A DNA stretch of 64,000 nt from Russula earlei (Eukaryota; Basidiomycota; Agaricomycetes; Russulales; Russulaceae). Positions 21,851 to 33,384 of the stretch are shown one piece after another. Made by a program: the position numbers and the translations under genes. The DNA lies in the NCBI GenBank assembly GCA_025769875.1, contig JAGFNK010000198.1, positions 1 to 64,000 on the forward strand. Reading direction: 5' to 3'. The notes below the pieces were generated by a model. That model saw nothing but the letters and a program-made list of their open reading frames with translations, did no database searches and had not been told where the DNA came from. The number at the start of each line of letters is the position of its first letter. Positions within the stretch are counted from its first letter, which is position 1.

Positions 21851-22403
21851 GGCCCCTTTCACCAACCAAGAATTCTTGAATCTTGAACTTGAACTTGGAT
21901 TTCAGAATTTTCTGGGAGTGACAGGAATGACAGGTGTGATGTAAGTGACATAATAAACTAATATGAGTCTATTTCAAATATGAGTTATTTTTCGGTGCGA
22001 TTTGCTGGGTATACATTTGATATGTAAAATATTTTTTCTAACCCTTCCTTCCACTCCTTTCAAATGGGGTATTGCAAGCATGTCATTAAGGCAGAATATA
22101 TGTCACCAATGTGTGGGTGCACATCTTTGTGCAAATTTTGTATGTGCAGCTCTGGTGAAAATGGGGCTGCAAGCACCCAGATGTTGAGCTCAAGTCAGAC
22201 TGCTCACCTCTGAGTTTGATGCTGACACATCATGTGTAACCCCATATATGCAAATATGCAAATGACAACAGAAAAAAATGCATATTAATTTATTATATAC
22301 ATCATATCACTTACATCACTCCTGTCAATCCTGTCACTCCCGGAAAATCCCAAAATCCAAGTTCAAGTCAAGATTCAAGAATTCTCAGTTGGTAAAAGGG
22401 GCC
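21851..22403 (-). mobile_element. Harbinger-type MITE, 553 bp
   Basis: Ends GGCCCCTTTCACCAACC and GGTAAAAGGGGCC are inverted over about 90 bp and resemble the TIR of the Harbinger at 2049-5686 (shared AAGAATTCTTGAA and TTGAACTTGAACTTG blocks). A 3-bp duplication TTA flanks it (21848-21850, 22404-22406). A second copy lies at 60278-60831. The interior is not a simple deletion of the Harbinger present here and keeps coding-like minus-strand sequence. Confidence 0.9.
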
Positions 22404-22471
22404 TTAATGTCTGTGATGTTGATTTGGGCAATGAGAACTATGTTCAGTGTTGCCTCAAACAAAAGTTCATA

Positions 22472-22992
22472 TGTTGAAGCAGATGGGCGCAGGTTATGAT
22501 AATAACAATAAGATCCTTAAGATCTATCACAAGATATTTCAGTATTGTGTAAGACAAGACTATAATTCAGTAATACCTATCACAAGATATCTACAACATG
22601 TGATTAGATGCAAGAGATAAGATAGGAAACAGTAAGTACTCACTTCAGTATTGTGTATGACAAGACTGAAGTGATCTATTGAAATATGATGCTCTTAAGT
22701 ACTCCAGAGCATCTCTAAGTACACTGCAAGTAGCTACCATCGATAAGAAACAAAGATCATATAAGGATCAGTCGTTATTAGCTACCAATTGTCATCAATT
22801 AACTTATCATTGTAAGTAACGCAGATCTCAGCATATGAGCTGAGCCGGACTGCCTGATCCAACGCATCATGCACCTGAGCTAAACCGGTGATGCCCAGTC
22901 TGTGTAACCGACGCGTCAATGCATCTGAGCTGTGATTACATCACAACATCCCAGGGTAGTGGTAACACACCAAATCAATGATAATCTCAACA
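22472..22992 (-). repeat. copia 1 3' LTR (family C)
   Basis: 521 bp, TGTTGAAGCAG...ATCTCAACA as printed. On the minus strand it is preceded by a G-rich polypurine tract (22993-23000). It is the same length as its partner at 37845-38365 and about 30 bp longer than the copia 2 LTRs. Confidence 0.92.
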
Positions 22993-23423
22993 TCCCCCCA
23001 TGATTGAGACAGTTGGTAGATTAGATCAAAATGAATCTAACCCAGTGACAAAGGAGTGCAGTTGCGCTTGGCATGCATGCATCTTGGTAGACCATCAGCA
23101 GGTGGACGTCTTGATGAGGTAGGTATTGCAGTGAAATGTAAGTGATTAAAGAGTGGGTGAGTCGAGAGACTGCGAGTCGAAAGACTCCAATTGAATATGT
23201 GTGTGCAGGCAAGAGACTGCAAAGGAAAGTGTGAATGCATGTGAACACATGTAAACGCACAGTCAAGAGACTGCCAGGAAAGTGTCCAGTGAAGTGTTCA
23301 GATCTGCACATAAGGGAGGTTGCCATTAAAACATTAATATATTGCCTAATTGCCATAGGCATTGCGTCTCAGGAGTGCTTGATCAACTGGACTTCTGCAT
23401 TCAAAACAGAGCAGAATGTGGAA

Positions 23424-23548
23424 GCAGAATAGAAGTCTGCCATCCCAAGGTGAGACCTCTGAGATTACAGGAGCGGAGTGGAATCCACCATCCCGAAGTA
23501 AGACCTCCGAGATTACAGAAGTGGAGTGGAATCCACCATCCTGAAGCA
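23424..23548. repeat. ~50-bp tandem repeat in copia 1 RT
   Basis: About 2.5 units of GGAGTGGAATCCACCATCCC followed by RAGACCTC and GAGATTACAG. The corresponding stretch of copia 2 (40508-40590) has about 1.5 units, so the copy number differs between the two elements. Confidence 0.75.
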
Positions 23549-23817
23549 ATCTGAGATGTACCTTGATTGATTGATGTCTGTGTTAGCTGAGTGATCGCCT
23601 GTAACACTGATCCTGAGGTATGATGTGATCTTGCCTAGATCTGTCAACTCTTAGTGTATAGACAAGGATGTACATGTGCCCGTAGATGTGAGCACTGCCT
23701 GTAGATGTGAGCGTCAAGACCATGAGGGTCACCTAAGATAATGATGTCATTGGCAGAGAGGATGTGAACTGATAAGGAAATGGCAATGGATCCCTGCACG
23801 TCTTGGCGATGACATAT

Positions 23818-23995
23818 GTCCGCATGAGAATGCATGAGCGCGAAGCCGAGATAAGTGCCTGCATGGGAATGCATGCATGTGAAACCAATGCCCACAGGAG
23901 AATGCGTGGGTGTGAATGTGAAGCCCACATGAGAATGCATGCATATGACTTGTGAAGCCCACATGAGAATGTGTGCATGTAAATGCAAGTCACTA
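23818..23995. repeat. degenerate ~35-bp tandem repeat in copia 1 RT
   Basis: Around five imperfect units built on CCCACATGAGAATGCATGCA and variants. Copia 2 has a single unit at the equivalent place (about 40850-40880). The expansion lies next to the RT catalytic region. Confidence 0.7.
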
Positions 23996-26900
23996 AGGAC
24001 TCCATGAGAGCGCAAGTCCCATGTACAATAGGCCTGTGTTAGACCAAAGAAACCTTTCTTGTCCATCCGGTGTGATGAAGCCTTGCGGTTGCTCCAATAA
24101 AACTAAATCTTGTCACCCAGTGAGCCAAATAGGAATGTCGACAAGACATCTGTTGATTTCCCAATGTGTTCGTGCAGCCAACGCTGAACAAGAGTCGATA
24201 AGACTCGGACCTGGCTACTGGTGAGAAGGTTTCATCAATGTCAATGCCTTGTAAATTGGGTGAACCTCTGTGCAACTTAAACATGCACGAAATCTCCAAG
24301 ATTTGCATGCAGCACACCCATTCCGATAAGATCTATAAGATCAATTGATCCCAGGTACCAATTTTCACAAGTGCACTGATCACATATTTGACATGCGACT
24401 TGCCACTCATTGGCAGACCCTGATAAAGTGCCTTCCCAATATGTAGCCTAGTGATCGCTTCCGCATAGCTGAGCTGTATGTGATAAGCACCCTCTCGGAT
24501 CTGTGTGTGCAGTCCCTCTGAGACATTCAGAAGTGGACGTGAATAAGACTGAGTTGAGAGTGGACACAGTGGACCAATGTATTGTCCTGACAATGCTAAG
24601 TGGTGATGGCATAAACAGTGTGGCGGAGTGTGTGGAACTGGCTGTATAGGTGGGGTAAGGTCAAGTGAGTGTGGTGTGAGGGAATCTAATGGGGTTTCTG
24701 GAGGCACGGAATGAAGTGCCGATGATCTGGTTTATGTGAAAGTAAGGCAGAGAATGTCACCGGTCCTGTAGGGACCAAGAGTTGTGCAGGTGGAGCAGTG
24801 TCTGTAACATGTCCCCTGGCTATGCAGTATGCGCTTGTTGCGCAATAAGATTATGATGGTCAGGTGTGTAGACATACACCCTACATCTAAAGAAGGCGGA
24901 ATTGTGAGACGACCGGAGTCAATCCACCCGTTCACAGTGTATGAAGTGTGTGTGCACAGAGAATGTGTGATGGAGTCCAATCATTAGTATGGACGGCAGT
25001 GTTAGTACAAAGCTCCAGAACCCAAGAGTGAGACCAGCACTGTGCAACTTTGAGCGCATGTTGTCTTCAAGGGTCCGATTCCATCTATCTGGCCTCCATT
25101 CTCCTGTGGTGAATCTAGCATTGTTAATCTATGTTTGATTCCTCCATGAACTGATAAGTATGTGAGCACGCGTTGCCTCAATAGCTAGCGCCTCAAATTG
25201 ATCTTGTGTGCAGCAGATTGGCTAAGGTGCTGTAGATAATCTGTAGCCGAGAATCCGATTGCTAAGGGGAAGCCCAGAAAAGAAGCATTTGGTTGCCAAG
25301 TGTATACTCCAGACAGGATAACTGATCGCGATCCATAAAGCCAAGTGAGATCCGAGTACTGGAATCACAGTAATAGATTAACACACGTGTGGACCTATGC
25401 CTCATGCGCTGATGCTGGATGTGGAATGATAGCACACTTCTTTGTGTGTGTAGAGCTGGAGTTATGAAGTCAATAAACAATAGATTGTTTTCCAGATAGC
25501 TGTGCATGATGTTCTGATCTTTGATGTGTAAATTTGAACACCCCTCTTGAGGGTAAGTGATGCATCCCCTGTTCTGAAGTAGTGCATGCACTGTGTAGTC
25601 GCATGCATCGGCCTTGAGTACATGTAGAATGTCTATGAGGGTTAATTTAGGATATCTCCAAGGCCTTCCGGCTGGCAGGATGGATGCAGATCCAGTCCCA
25701 ATCTGTCTGATGACTGTATAACCTCCCAGAGTAATAGATCTGGCGGCCGGAGTGCAAATAATGAAGTTGGGGGTCCAGAACAGACTAATATGATGAGGAG
25801 CTCCATAGTCAATCAAGATCTAGCCACCGCATAGAGGGAAACCCAGAATCTCATATTCATCAGACATCCGATACCTCGGTGATAGGAGCAGTACTATATT
25901 ACCCTGTACATTCATCACCCCCAGTCATTCATCACTTTTGAAATATCTCACCTCAGAGGCCTTCCAGTGACCTGGTACTGTGAACACCATCTATTATATG
26001 ATATCTAAAGGTATCCAGCCATTTTCTCAATGAGATATTGATTATTGAAGGAGTCCCTTCTGAGGGGGGATTTTGTGCATGATGCCATGCCTGCCAGTTC
26101 CTGCCAAGCGGAGCTTGAAGCCGTACACATTTTTGTCAGTCATACGTCATCAGTATTTACATGCAGGTCACTCCTTGATGCGCCGATGTTATTGATGGAA
26201 TGTCTAGAAAAATCCTCTCGTTGCTCTCAGGATCCATGTTATGAACAACACATGCAAAAGGCCCTTTGCAGCCTAAATAATGGAACCTACAAGACTCTAG
26301 CAGCTGCTGCCAGAGCTCATGGTGTTTGTGACGCTGCATGTACCATTTTACAATGCATATCCATTATCTTTGTTCTTTAGGTTAGGCGAACCACATTGGG
26401 AGACAGGTTTCATAACCGTCATCAAAGCTGAAAAACAGCTGCAGCCGACTGCCAACTGGTGGACATCAAACAAGAAAAGGTGTTGCTAGAATGGATTGAT
26501 CATTCCGCGATATCTGGCGAGCCTTTCCATGCCGGTGGTCTTTGTGCGCATGCAAGGGATCTTTCAGGAAAACACCCTGGTCGACATTGGCATGAGCACT
26601 TCAAACAGCGTCATGCTGACATTCTTGTCGCCGTGAAGGCTACCAGTCTTGACCCTGCACGGGGTAAAAACTTCAACAAATTGAATGTCTTGCATCTCAC
26701 CAGTTTAATTGTCGAGCTGATCAAGACCTATGGCTTCATCCCTCCCAAGCACCTCTGGAATACAGACAAGAAGGGGGTCCAGATGGGTGGAGGTCGCAAG
26801 GCTGGAAGGTGACTGTATTACTACCTCAGGAAGCGGAGGTATTGATACCGTAAACGTAGTGATAATCTTGAGCTAGTGACTGTTATCGAAGTGGTGAATG

Positions 26901-27600
26901 CAGCTGGTAGGGCTGCTCCACCATATTTTGTACTCTCAAAAGGCCCAATGCCCGACATCCGACATGTACCAGGTGAGATAGGCGGGTTTGTTGCCATCCA
27001 TAAATATTCAATTAGAGAAGAGAATGACTTACAAAGCCCTGCAGTATTGCTCGCTCAAGCAGTGGTTGGACAGATTGCGAGATCGGCAAGCACTGGATGT
27101 CCAAGTGCTTTATTCCATTTGTGCTCTCAAAATGTGTTGATCACACAAAGCTGATTGTCTTGTTCCTTGATGGACATGATTCCCATGAAACATCTGGTAT
27201 CAAGTCAGCCGTCTGCCAGTTTTATGACCAATGCATGATCATCCTTATTGCACTGCCTTCAAAGACCACCCATAAACTCCAGCCACTTGATGTTGGCATC
27301 TTCAATCATGTACAGACCACTTGGGCGAAGAATTGTGACGGGCTTCTTGGTCTCAATGAAAGAATCAACTGGTACAATGTTATTGATGAGTACATGAAGG
27401 TACACAATAAAGTCATGAAGCCAGAACTGATCCAAACGCATTCAAGAATGCTGGCCTCCATCCCTTGAATCCAGACATCTTCACCAAGGAGGACTTTGCC
27501 CCCAGCAACACATACTCAACCCAAGCAAATGTCCCAGCCTCCTATCCCACAGATGTACCCTCTTCAGACCCAATCAAGTTCTCTTCCAACTCAGACTCAG

Positions 27601-28275
27601 TGTTACGGCGTCGCGGCCGTAAGAGCGTTAGCTCAGAGTTCAGTGGGGCCAAGTCCCTGTGACTTGATTCAAGGGTTCAGTGGGGCCAGCTCAAAGAGAC
27701 TGGATCAAAGGTTTAGCATCTCAAGGCTGAGTCAGACAATGACTCAGTCCGCAGACAGAGTTGATCTCCTGGTTTCACAGAAGAGGAGGACGATGAGAGA
27801 GAGGCAGAGGAGGAAGAGGAACACAAGGGTTCCTTGAGGTGTGCTGAGATCAAGCAAAGTGTAGGCCAGCACAAGCAAGTTGTGATTGAGAGAGAGTACA
27901 GGGCAAGGGATGCAACAGGAAATGGGACAAAGCTTAGCTTGGGGCATTCCCCAGCTTCTACAGGCGTTTAAATACTGTATGTAGCAAGGCTGTACAGTAC
28001 CATAAGCAGAACAATAGATAAAGATGAGCCAGTAGTAAAAGTAACTTGACAATGAATGAAACACAATAAGTGAAACACAATAGGTGAAACACAATAAGCG
28101 AAACACAATAGGTGAAACACAATAAGTGAAACACAATAGGTGAAACACAATAAGTGAAACACAATAAGTGGCTATCAGCATCAAGGGATGAAATGATAAC
28201 CAAGGGGACAAGGGTGACAAAAGAATAATAACAAAAGGAATTATGGACGGACTGACAAGGGGGTAGATCACAACA
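27601..28275 (-). repeat. chromovirus 3' LTR (family A)
   Basis: 675 bp. It contains eight copies of the 14-bp unit GAAACACAATAAGT or variants (28058-28169). It keeps CpG at several sites (TGTTACGGCGTCGCGGCCGT) where the partner LTR has TpG or CpA. Confidence 0.95.
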
Positions 28276-28305
28276 TCATGCCCCCCTCATGCTTGTTTCT
28301 CTGAA

Positions 28306-29872
28306 CTAATCAGTCTTGGGACCTGACTCATGGAGCTCATCGCCTTCAACTTCTGGCCATGCGCTTTGGGACCCTATTGCGCTGGGGCAGAAACCCCTGT
28401 AACTCCAGTAGGTCCTCCTGAGAATGCAATCCACCTGTCTGCTGCAGTTGGTGTGGGGTCTGTTGCAGTCCTTGTTCCAGTGCCCTCTGGTGCTGCAATG
28501 TTTGCAAACATGTTGTCGTTTCTGGAGTTGGTGATGCTGCGCCTTGGTCATACGCATGGGGGTAAGAGGGGTGTTGGGAGTGCTAGCGTCATTGGAATAC
28601 ATCTGAGGGAAGTGAGAGGGTGCACCCATGGGGGCATCATTTTGAGACTGGTCGACAACATGAGGAAGGTATTCGAGGGGGGGAGTTAAGGAGAGAGGGG
28701 GACAAGTGGGTAGTGGAGGGGAAGGAGGAGAGGATGGTTCTTTCGACTTCTCGATTCTGTCGTAGTTCCCTACCAGTGAGTAATATGGTCCAGTGCTATG
28801 AGTGAGGCCTCCGTCGGTCATGAGGTTGTTGAGCTGGTGACGGACTTGGATGGAAGTGTTGTTAGCACAGAGATGACTGCGGATGGTGGCGGTTTCTTTG
28901 GTGTGAGACTGAATCTCGTGAAGTCGATCAGCAAGTAGTCCTTGAAGGATGCTTAAGGCTCCTTGGATGGAGGCATGCTTGCCCTCCAAGACCTTTTAAC
29001 TGAAAAGAGGCGGTGCAGAGGCGGTAGACATTGGCAAGGGCACCAGGGTCATGGAGGTTTTCGAGAGCCTGAGCGACGTCAAAGTGGAAAGAATGGTCCT
29101 CAATTAAGAGGTGGAGGTCAGAGGCAGTGGTGGCAGGATGGGGGGCAGAGACGACAGGTCAGGCTATGAGCTTTTCTCCGTAAGCGGGTTCTCCTCGACC
29201 CATAGTTCCTAGAAGCATGGGCTCGTCATTATACAAAGCAACATGTAAGTATGGTAATAGGTGTCGTCGCCCATTGAAGTTAATGTAAAAAGGGGGAATA
29301 TGTGTATAGGGTTCGTAAACAAACCAAGGGGGACCAGGGTGAGTGGGGTCTGCTTCGGTTGGGGTTGGTGAGGGCGTCCCTTCTCGAATGGCTAGGGGGT
29401 TGAGGGTGGCAGTGAGGTCTTGAAGTTCTGCTTCGTCAGGGACGACGAACGTACGTTGGTCGATGATGTGTTGTATAACCTCAGGTGAGAGACGTTCTTG
29501 TTTAATAGTGGGGGAAGGGGTAAGGACAGGTAAGGGAGACAAAGAGGGGGTTGGGGAGGACATGGGAGTGTTATAAGCAGAAGTAGCGTGTTCGTGGTGC
29601 CAGGCTGACCACTCGGAAGGAGTGGGGGTATTTATGGGGACTGAGCGTACAATATGGTTCCATACCAAATCTGCAAGTACTGCTCTTTGTATGGATAAAT
29701 GGAACTTGGAAAAACGGGGGTCCATCATGAGAAGTTGAAAGCTGCGGAAGTCGCCAGGAGAGAGAATTCCAGAAAAGAGTTGTTCTCTGGCAGCTAAATT
29801 GAAAATGGTATATCCACAGTTGAGGATAGCAGGGTCATTAACTGAATAAGAGGGGGGGTTATGTGAGCTCAT
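28306..29872 (-). pseudogene. chromovirus ORF3 after pol, with CCHC zinc knuckle
   Basis: The ATG at 29872 directly abuts the pol stop (…CCCTGAATG…). The protein starts MSSHNPPSYSVNDPAILNCG and is Pro/Ser/Thr-rich in the middle (SSPTPSLSPLPVLTPSPT). At 29159-29161 a TGA, probably CGA once, interrupts it, but the same frame continues (PVVSAPHPATTASDLHLL ... FHFDVAQALENLHDPGALA) until a one-base slip near 28995 (AAAAGGTC). The last part ends with CKHCSTRGHWNKDC, a perfect CX2CX4HX4C knuckle. Total about 520 codons. It occupies the place of env but has no obvious signal or membrane segment. Function is unknown; nucleic-acid binding is inferred from the knuckle. Confidence 0.75.
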
Positions 29873-32800
29873 TCAGGGGAGTAATGTACGTTGTTGTATC
29901 GTAAGTGTTTGGAATTGGTGTTCTAAGTCACCCAGACTTTCGTCCGAGTGATGGGATTCTGCGGGGTCAGAGTTAGTGGTGGACATAGTGCAGAGTTTGG
30001 TGGGTTGTTGTAGGTGAAACATGGTGATGGCGTCTTGAGCATTTTTAAGGTTTGAGAGAGGTTCCCAGGTGTCTTCTGCTGCGGAATACCCTTTCCACTG
30101 GACCCTATATTGGAGTCGGTTCCTATGGAGATGTTGGGCGGTAATCTTCTCGACCTCATATTCTCCCGAGAGAAGGTTAGGTGGTGGTTCAGGGAAGTTT
30201 GGTCCATGTTTGGCTGTTTCCGTGACTGGAGATAAGAGGGAGGCATGAAATACGTTGTGGATGTTCCATTGGGGGGTAGTTGGAGCTGGTAAGCGACGTA
30301 GGGAGATTCGCTTGATGATAGTAAAAGGGCCAAACCGTTTGGGTTGGAACTTATGAAACTGATGGGGAGTTTTTAAGTTAATGCCTTCCAGCCAAACCTT
30401 CTGTCCTTCTTCGAAACCTTTGAACTTGGTTTCCTTGATCCAGTTGTTTTGTGCTCTTTTCATTGCTTCTTGTGCCAACTCCCTCATGTCTTTCAATGCC
30501 TGGAGTCACTCTTGGATCCCAGGAAATTTAGATTTGAGCTGGGTGCCAAGTCCTTGTGGGTTAAAGCCCATGAGGAGTTCATACGGGATTTTCTTGGTGG
30601 TGGTGGACTTATGGGCGTTGAAATGGTACTGAGCTATGGGGAGCCAATGCGCCCACTCTTCTTGTTTTTCTCCTGTGTAAATGCAGAGATACATTTCTAG
30701 AGTTTGATTGGTTCGTTCAGATTGTCCATTGGTTTGGGGGTGATAGGCAGTGCTCAGGTTCTGGTTGATCCCTAGAATCCGAGAGACTTCTCTGAACAGG
30801 TCGGAGGTAAATCGAGGGTCACGATCAGAAATGATTTTGGAAGGGACCCCAGTCCAAGGGAAGGCGTGTCGTAAGAACAATTTGGCCATTGCCACGGTCA
30901 CCATATCTTTATGACATGGTATGAATATTGCTGCCTTGGTAGAGTTGTGGTCGGTGATGGTCATAATAGTGTTGTATTCCTCCAATAATGGAAGGTTGAC
31001 AATCCAGTCGATCGCTATGGTTTGAAACGGTTTCAGAAACTCAGGGGGGATCGGGTAAATTGGGGGGCGAGTTGGGTGTGTGGAAGATTTGTTGGCTTGA
31101 CAGATGGCACAGCCTCAAATGTAGTCCCTGATGAAGTAGGCCATTTTTGGCCACCAGAAGGATTCTTGAATTGAATATAGGGTTCGGGCATTTCCTGTGT
31201 GTCCACCAAGGATACTGTTGTGGTAGGTATGCAAAATTTTCCGTAAGAGGGGTTCTTGATATGGTACCACCAACTTTCCATCTTTGAATAGTGCATCTTC
31301 TTCTTCTTGAAGACTGTGTTTGACCTTCCACATGAGGAGATCTGACCTTCGTTTTCTTTGTTCGGTTAGTACTTGCTCATAGAGGTCCTCAGTGTGAAGC
31401 GTGCAAATAAAAAGTTTGTCAGGTAGTGCCATAATATTCTGGTTATCTCCTGACCCATCATTGTGGTCAGGTTGTCGTGAGAGAGCGTCTGCACGATTGG
31501 AGATTCCGGGTTTGTGGTGGATTTCGAAGTGGTAATCTGCGAGAGTTGAGATGTATCTGGCAATTCTTCGGTTGATCTTGTGGGGGAGCCGATAGTGAGC
31601 CAAGTTAGCATGGTCTGTAAAAATCTTGATGGGATGTTTAGTCCCGACTAATATGTATCGCCAGTGTTGGAGTGCGAGGATCAGAGCCAGGAACTCCCTA
31701 TCCCAAACCAGGTAGTTCCTTTCTGCTTCATTGAACGCATGTGACATATCCCGATCATTTTCCTTTTTCCTCTCTGGTCCTTTTGGAAGAGGATCGCTCC
31801 AGTGGCAAATTGTGAAGCGTCAGTTTCTAATTCATATGGGAGGTCAGGGTTGGCAGTGTACAGTTCAGGGTCATCGCAGACTGCCGATATCAAGATTTCT
31901 AGGGCTGTGGTTGCTTCTGGGGTCCAGAGGAAGGGGGTTCCTTTCTTGATTGTGGAAAAAATGGGGCGAGCTATCTTTGCAAAGTCTCAGATAAATGGTC
32001 ATTGGTAATTGAGGGCGCCCATGATCTGTTGTACCTGTTTCAGATTATTGGGGGGTCTTGGCCAGTTCTTGAGACCATCCATTTTGACTGGGTCGATTTT
32101 GAGGGTTCCTTGGTTGATTCGGAAACCCAAGAAATCAATTTCATGTTGTTCAAAGGTGCATTTTGAGGCTTTCAGGGAAATAGGAGTCTCTTTCAAGTAG
32201 GTCAAGGAACACATGTGTGATTTGTTGATGTAGGAGCTCTTCTCCCACACCTGTGGCTATTGCTACATTGTCTAGGTAGTTGCAGGTATTCTCTGGATAT
32301 TTCAGAAGCCAGGGTCAGAGGGTATGGTTCATTGCTCGTTGGAAGGCGGCTGGGGCATTGGTAAAGCCGAAGCCCATTACCATGGGGATGAAGGTGCCAA
32401 ATTGAGTTTTAAAGGCGCCTTTGTGTCGGTCTTCAGGGTGGATCAAAATGTTATTGTAGCCAGCTCAGACGTCGAATTTACTGAAGGTGGTTTTGCCCCT
32501 TAGTCGGTGCAATTGTTCTTCCATGTTTGGTAAGGCGTGGTAGTCCGGGGACTGTGGCTGTTATTGAGTTTTCGGTAGTCGACTACCATTCGTGGGGCGG
32601 TGCCATCCTTTTTTTGAACAAAGAAGACAGGGGATACGAAATCCGAAATGCCATCTTTGATGAAACCCTTGGTTATGTCCTCTTGTATTTGTCTTGATAA
32701 CTCTTGTTTCTCATTCTGGGGGAGTGGGTAAGTTTGGCAATCAAGGAACTTGGGGGCAGTCAGGTTTCAGGGTGATTCTAAAGTCGAGTTCTCCCCGACT

Positions 32801-33384
32801 GGGTGGGAGTCGTTTGGCTGCTTCTTCTGAAAAGACCTTCTGATGTCGTCGATATTCAGGGGGAATGACAGTTGTCCTGATTTGTGCAATCTGTATTCTT
32901 GGTGATTTAGTTAGGGGTACAGGAGTGAGAAGGACTCCTAGGTGGTTTTTTAGGCAACCAGTGCTCCAGTTGACAAGGGGGTTTAACACCTTTAGGAAGG
33001 GATAGCCGAGGATCATTCTATCTTCTCCCAAGTTTGTGATGTAAAATGTGAGAAGTCGTGTGGTGGGGCCATGACGTACGGCCATATGAGCATAATGGGT
33101 TAGTGCTCCTCCTTGGTTACTGGTGCCATCCACATTGATGACTGGGTCTGGGGGTTCTGAGAGTTTCGAAGTGGAATTTGTAATTTTTCCACAATTCCTT
33201 GGCTAATGAAGTTTTCTGTTGCTCCACTGTCTAGGAGCGCTTGGCCAGTCTTTCCATTTGTTGTGATCATAAAGGGAACTTTCATTGAGTTTTTCTTATG
33301 TTGGACAATGGTATCTATTTGGGCCTTAGTACCGACTGTTGTACCTTGGCCTAGAGAAAATCCTCTTTGAGGATGAGGTCCCAA
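29873..33384 (-). pseudogene. chromovirus pol (protease, RT, RNase H, integrase, chromodomain)
   Basis: Starting in a frame overlapping gag (33384-33351): protease LLDSGATENFISQGIVEKL; RT with VQKKDGTAPRMVVDYRKLN, IHPEDRHKGAFKTQFGTF, the active site CNYLDNVAIATG (second Asp of YxDD is Asn) and HEIDFLGFRINQG; RNase H (ELETDASQFATGAILFQK, FTDHANLAHY); zinc-binding and catalytic integrase (CAICQANKSS, AIDWIVNLP, ISDRDPRFTSDLF, PQTNGQSERTNQ); and a C-terminal chromodomain (YEVEKITAQHLHRNR, YRVQWKGYSAAEDTWEPLS). Stops at 30506, 31115, 31987, 31999, 32315 and 32465 are all TGA where arginine is expected. Frameshifts lie near 32740, 32540 and 31720. Confidence 0.93.

Larger units (their letters stand above)
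23000..25860 (-). pseudogene. copia 1 pol (protease, integrase, RT), decayed
   Basis: Reading from 25816 downwards: an active-site-like MIDYGAPHHIS, then the gag-pre-integrase signature (DILHVLKADACDYTVHALLQ, GCITYPQEGCSNLHIKDQN), integrase fragments around 24700-25260, and RT at about 24320-23020, including WDLRSHGVLSDLHLHAHI. The RT core has SANDIIILGD where copia 2 has YVDDVTILGD, so the catalytic motif is lost. Frames change repeatedly. Two minisatellites have expanded inside it. Confidence 0.75.
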
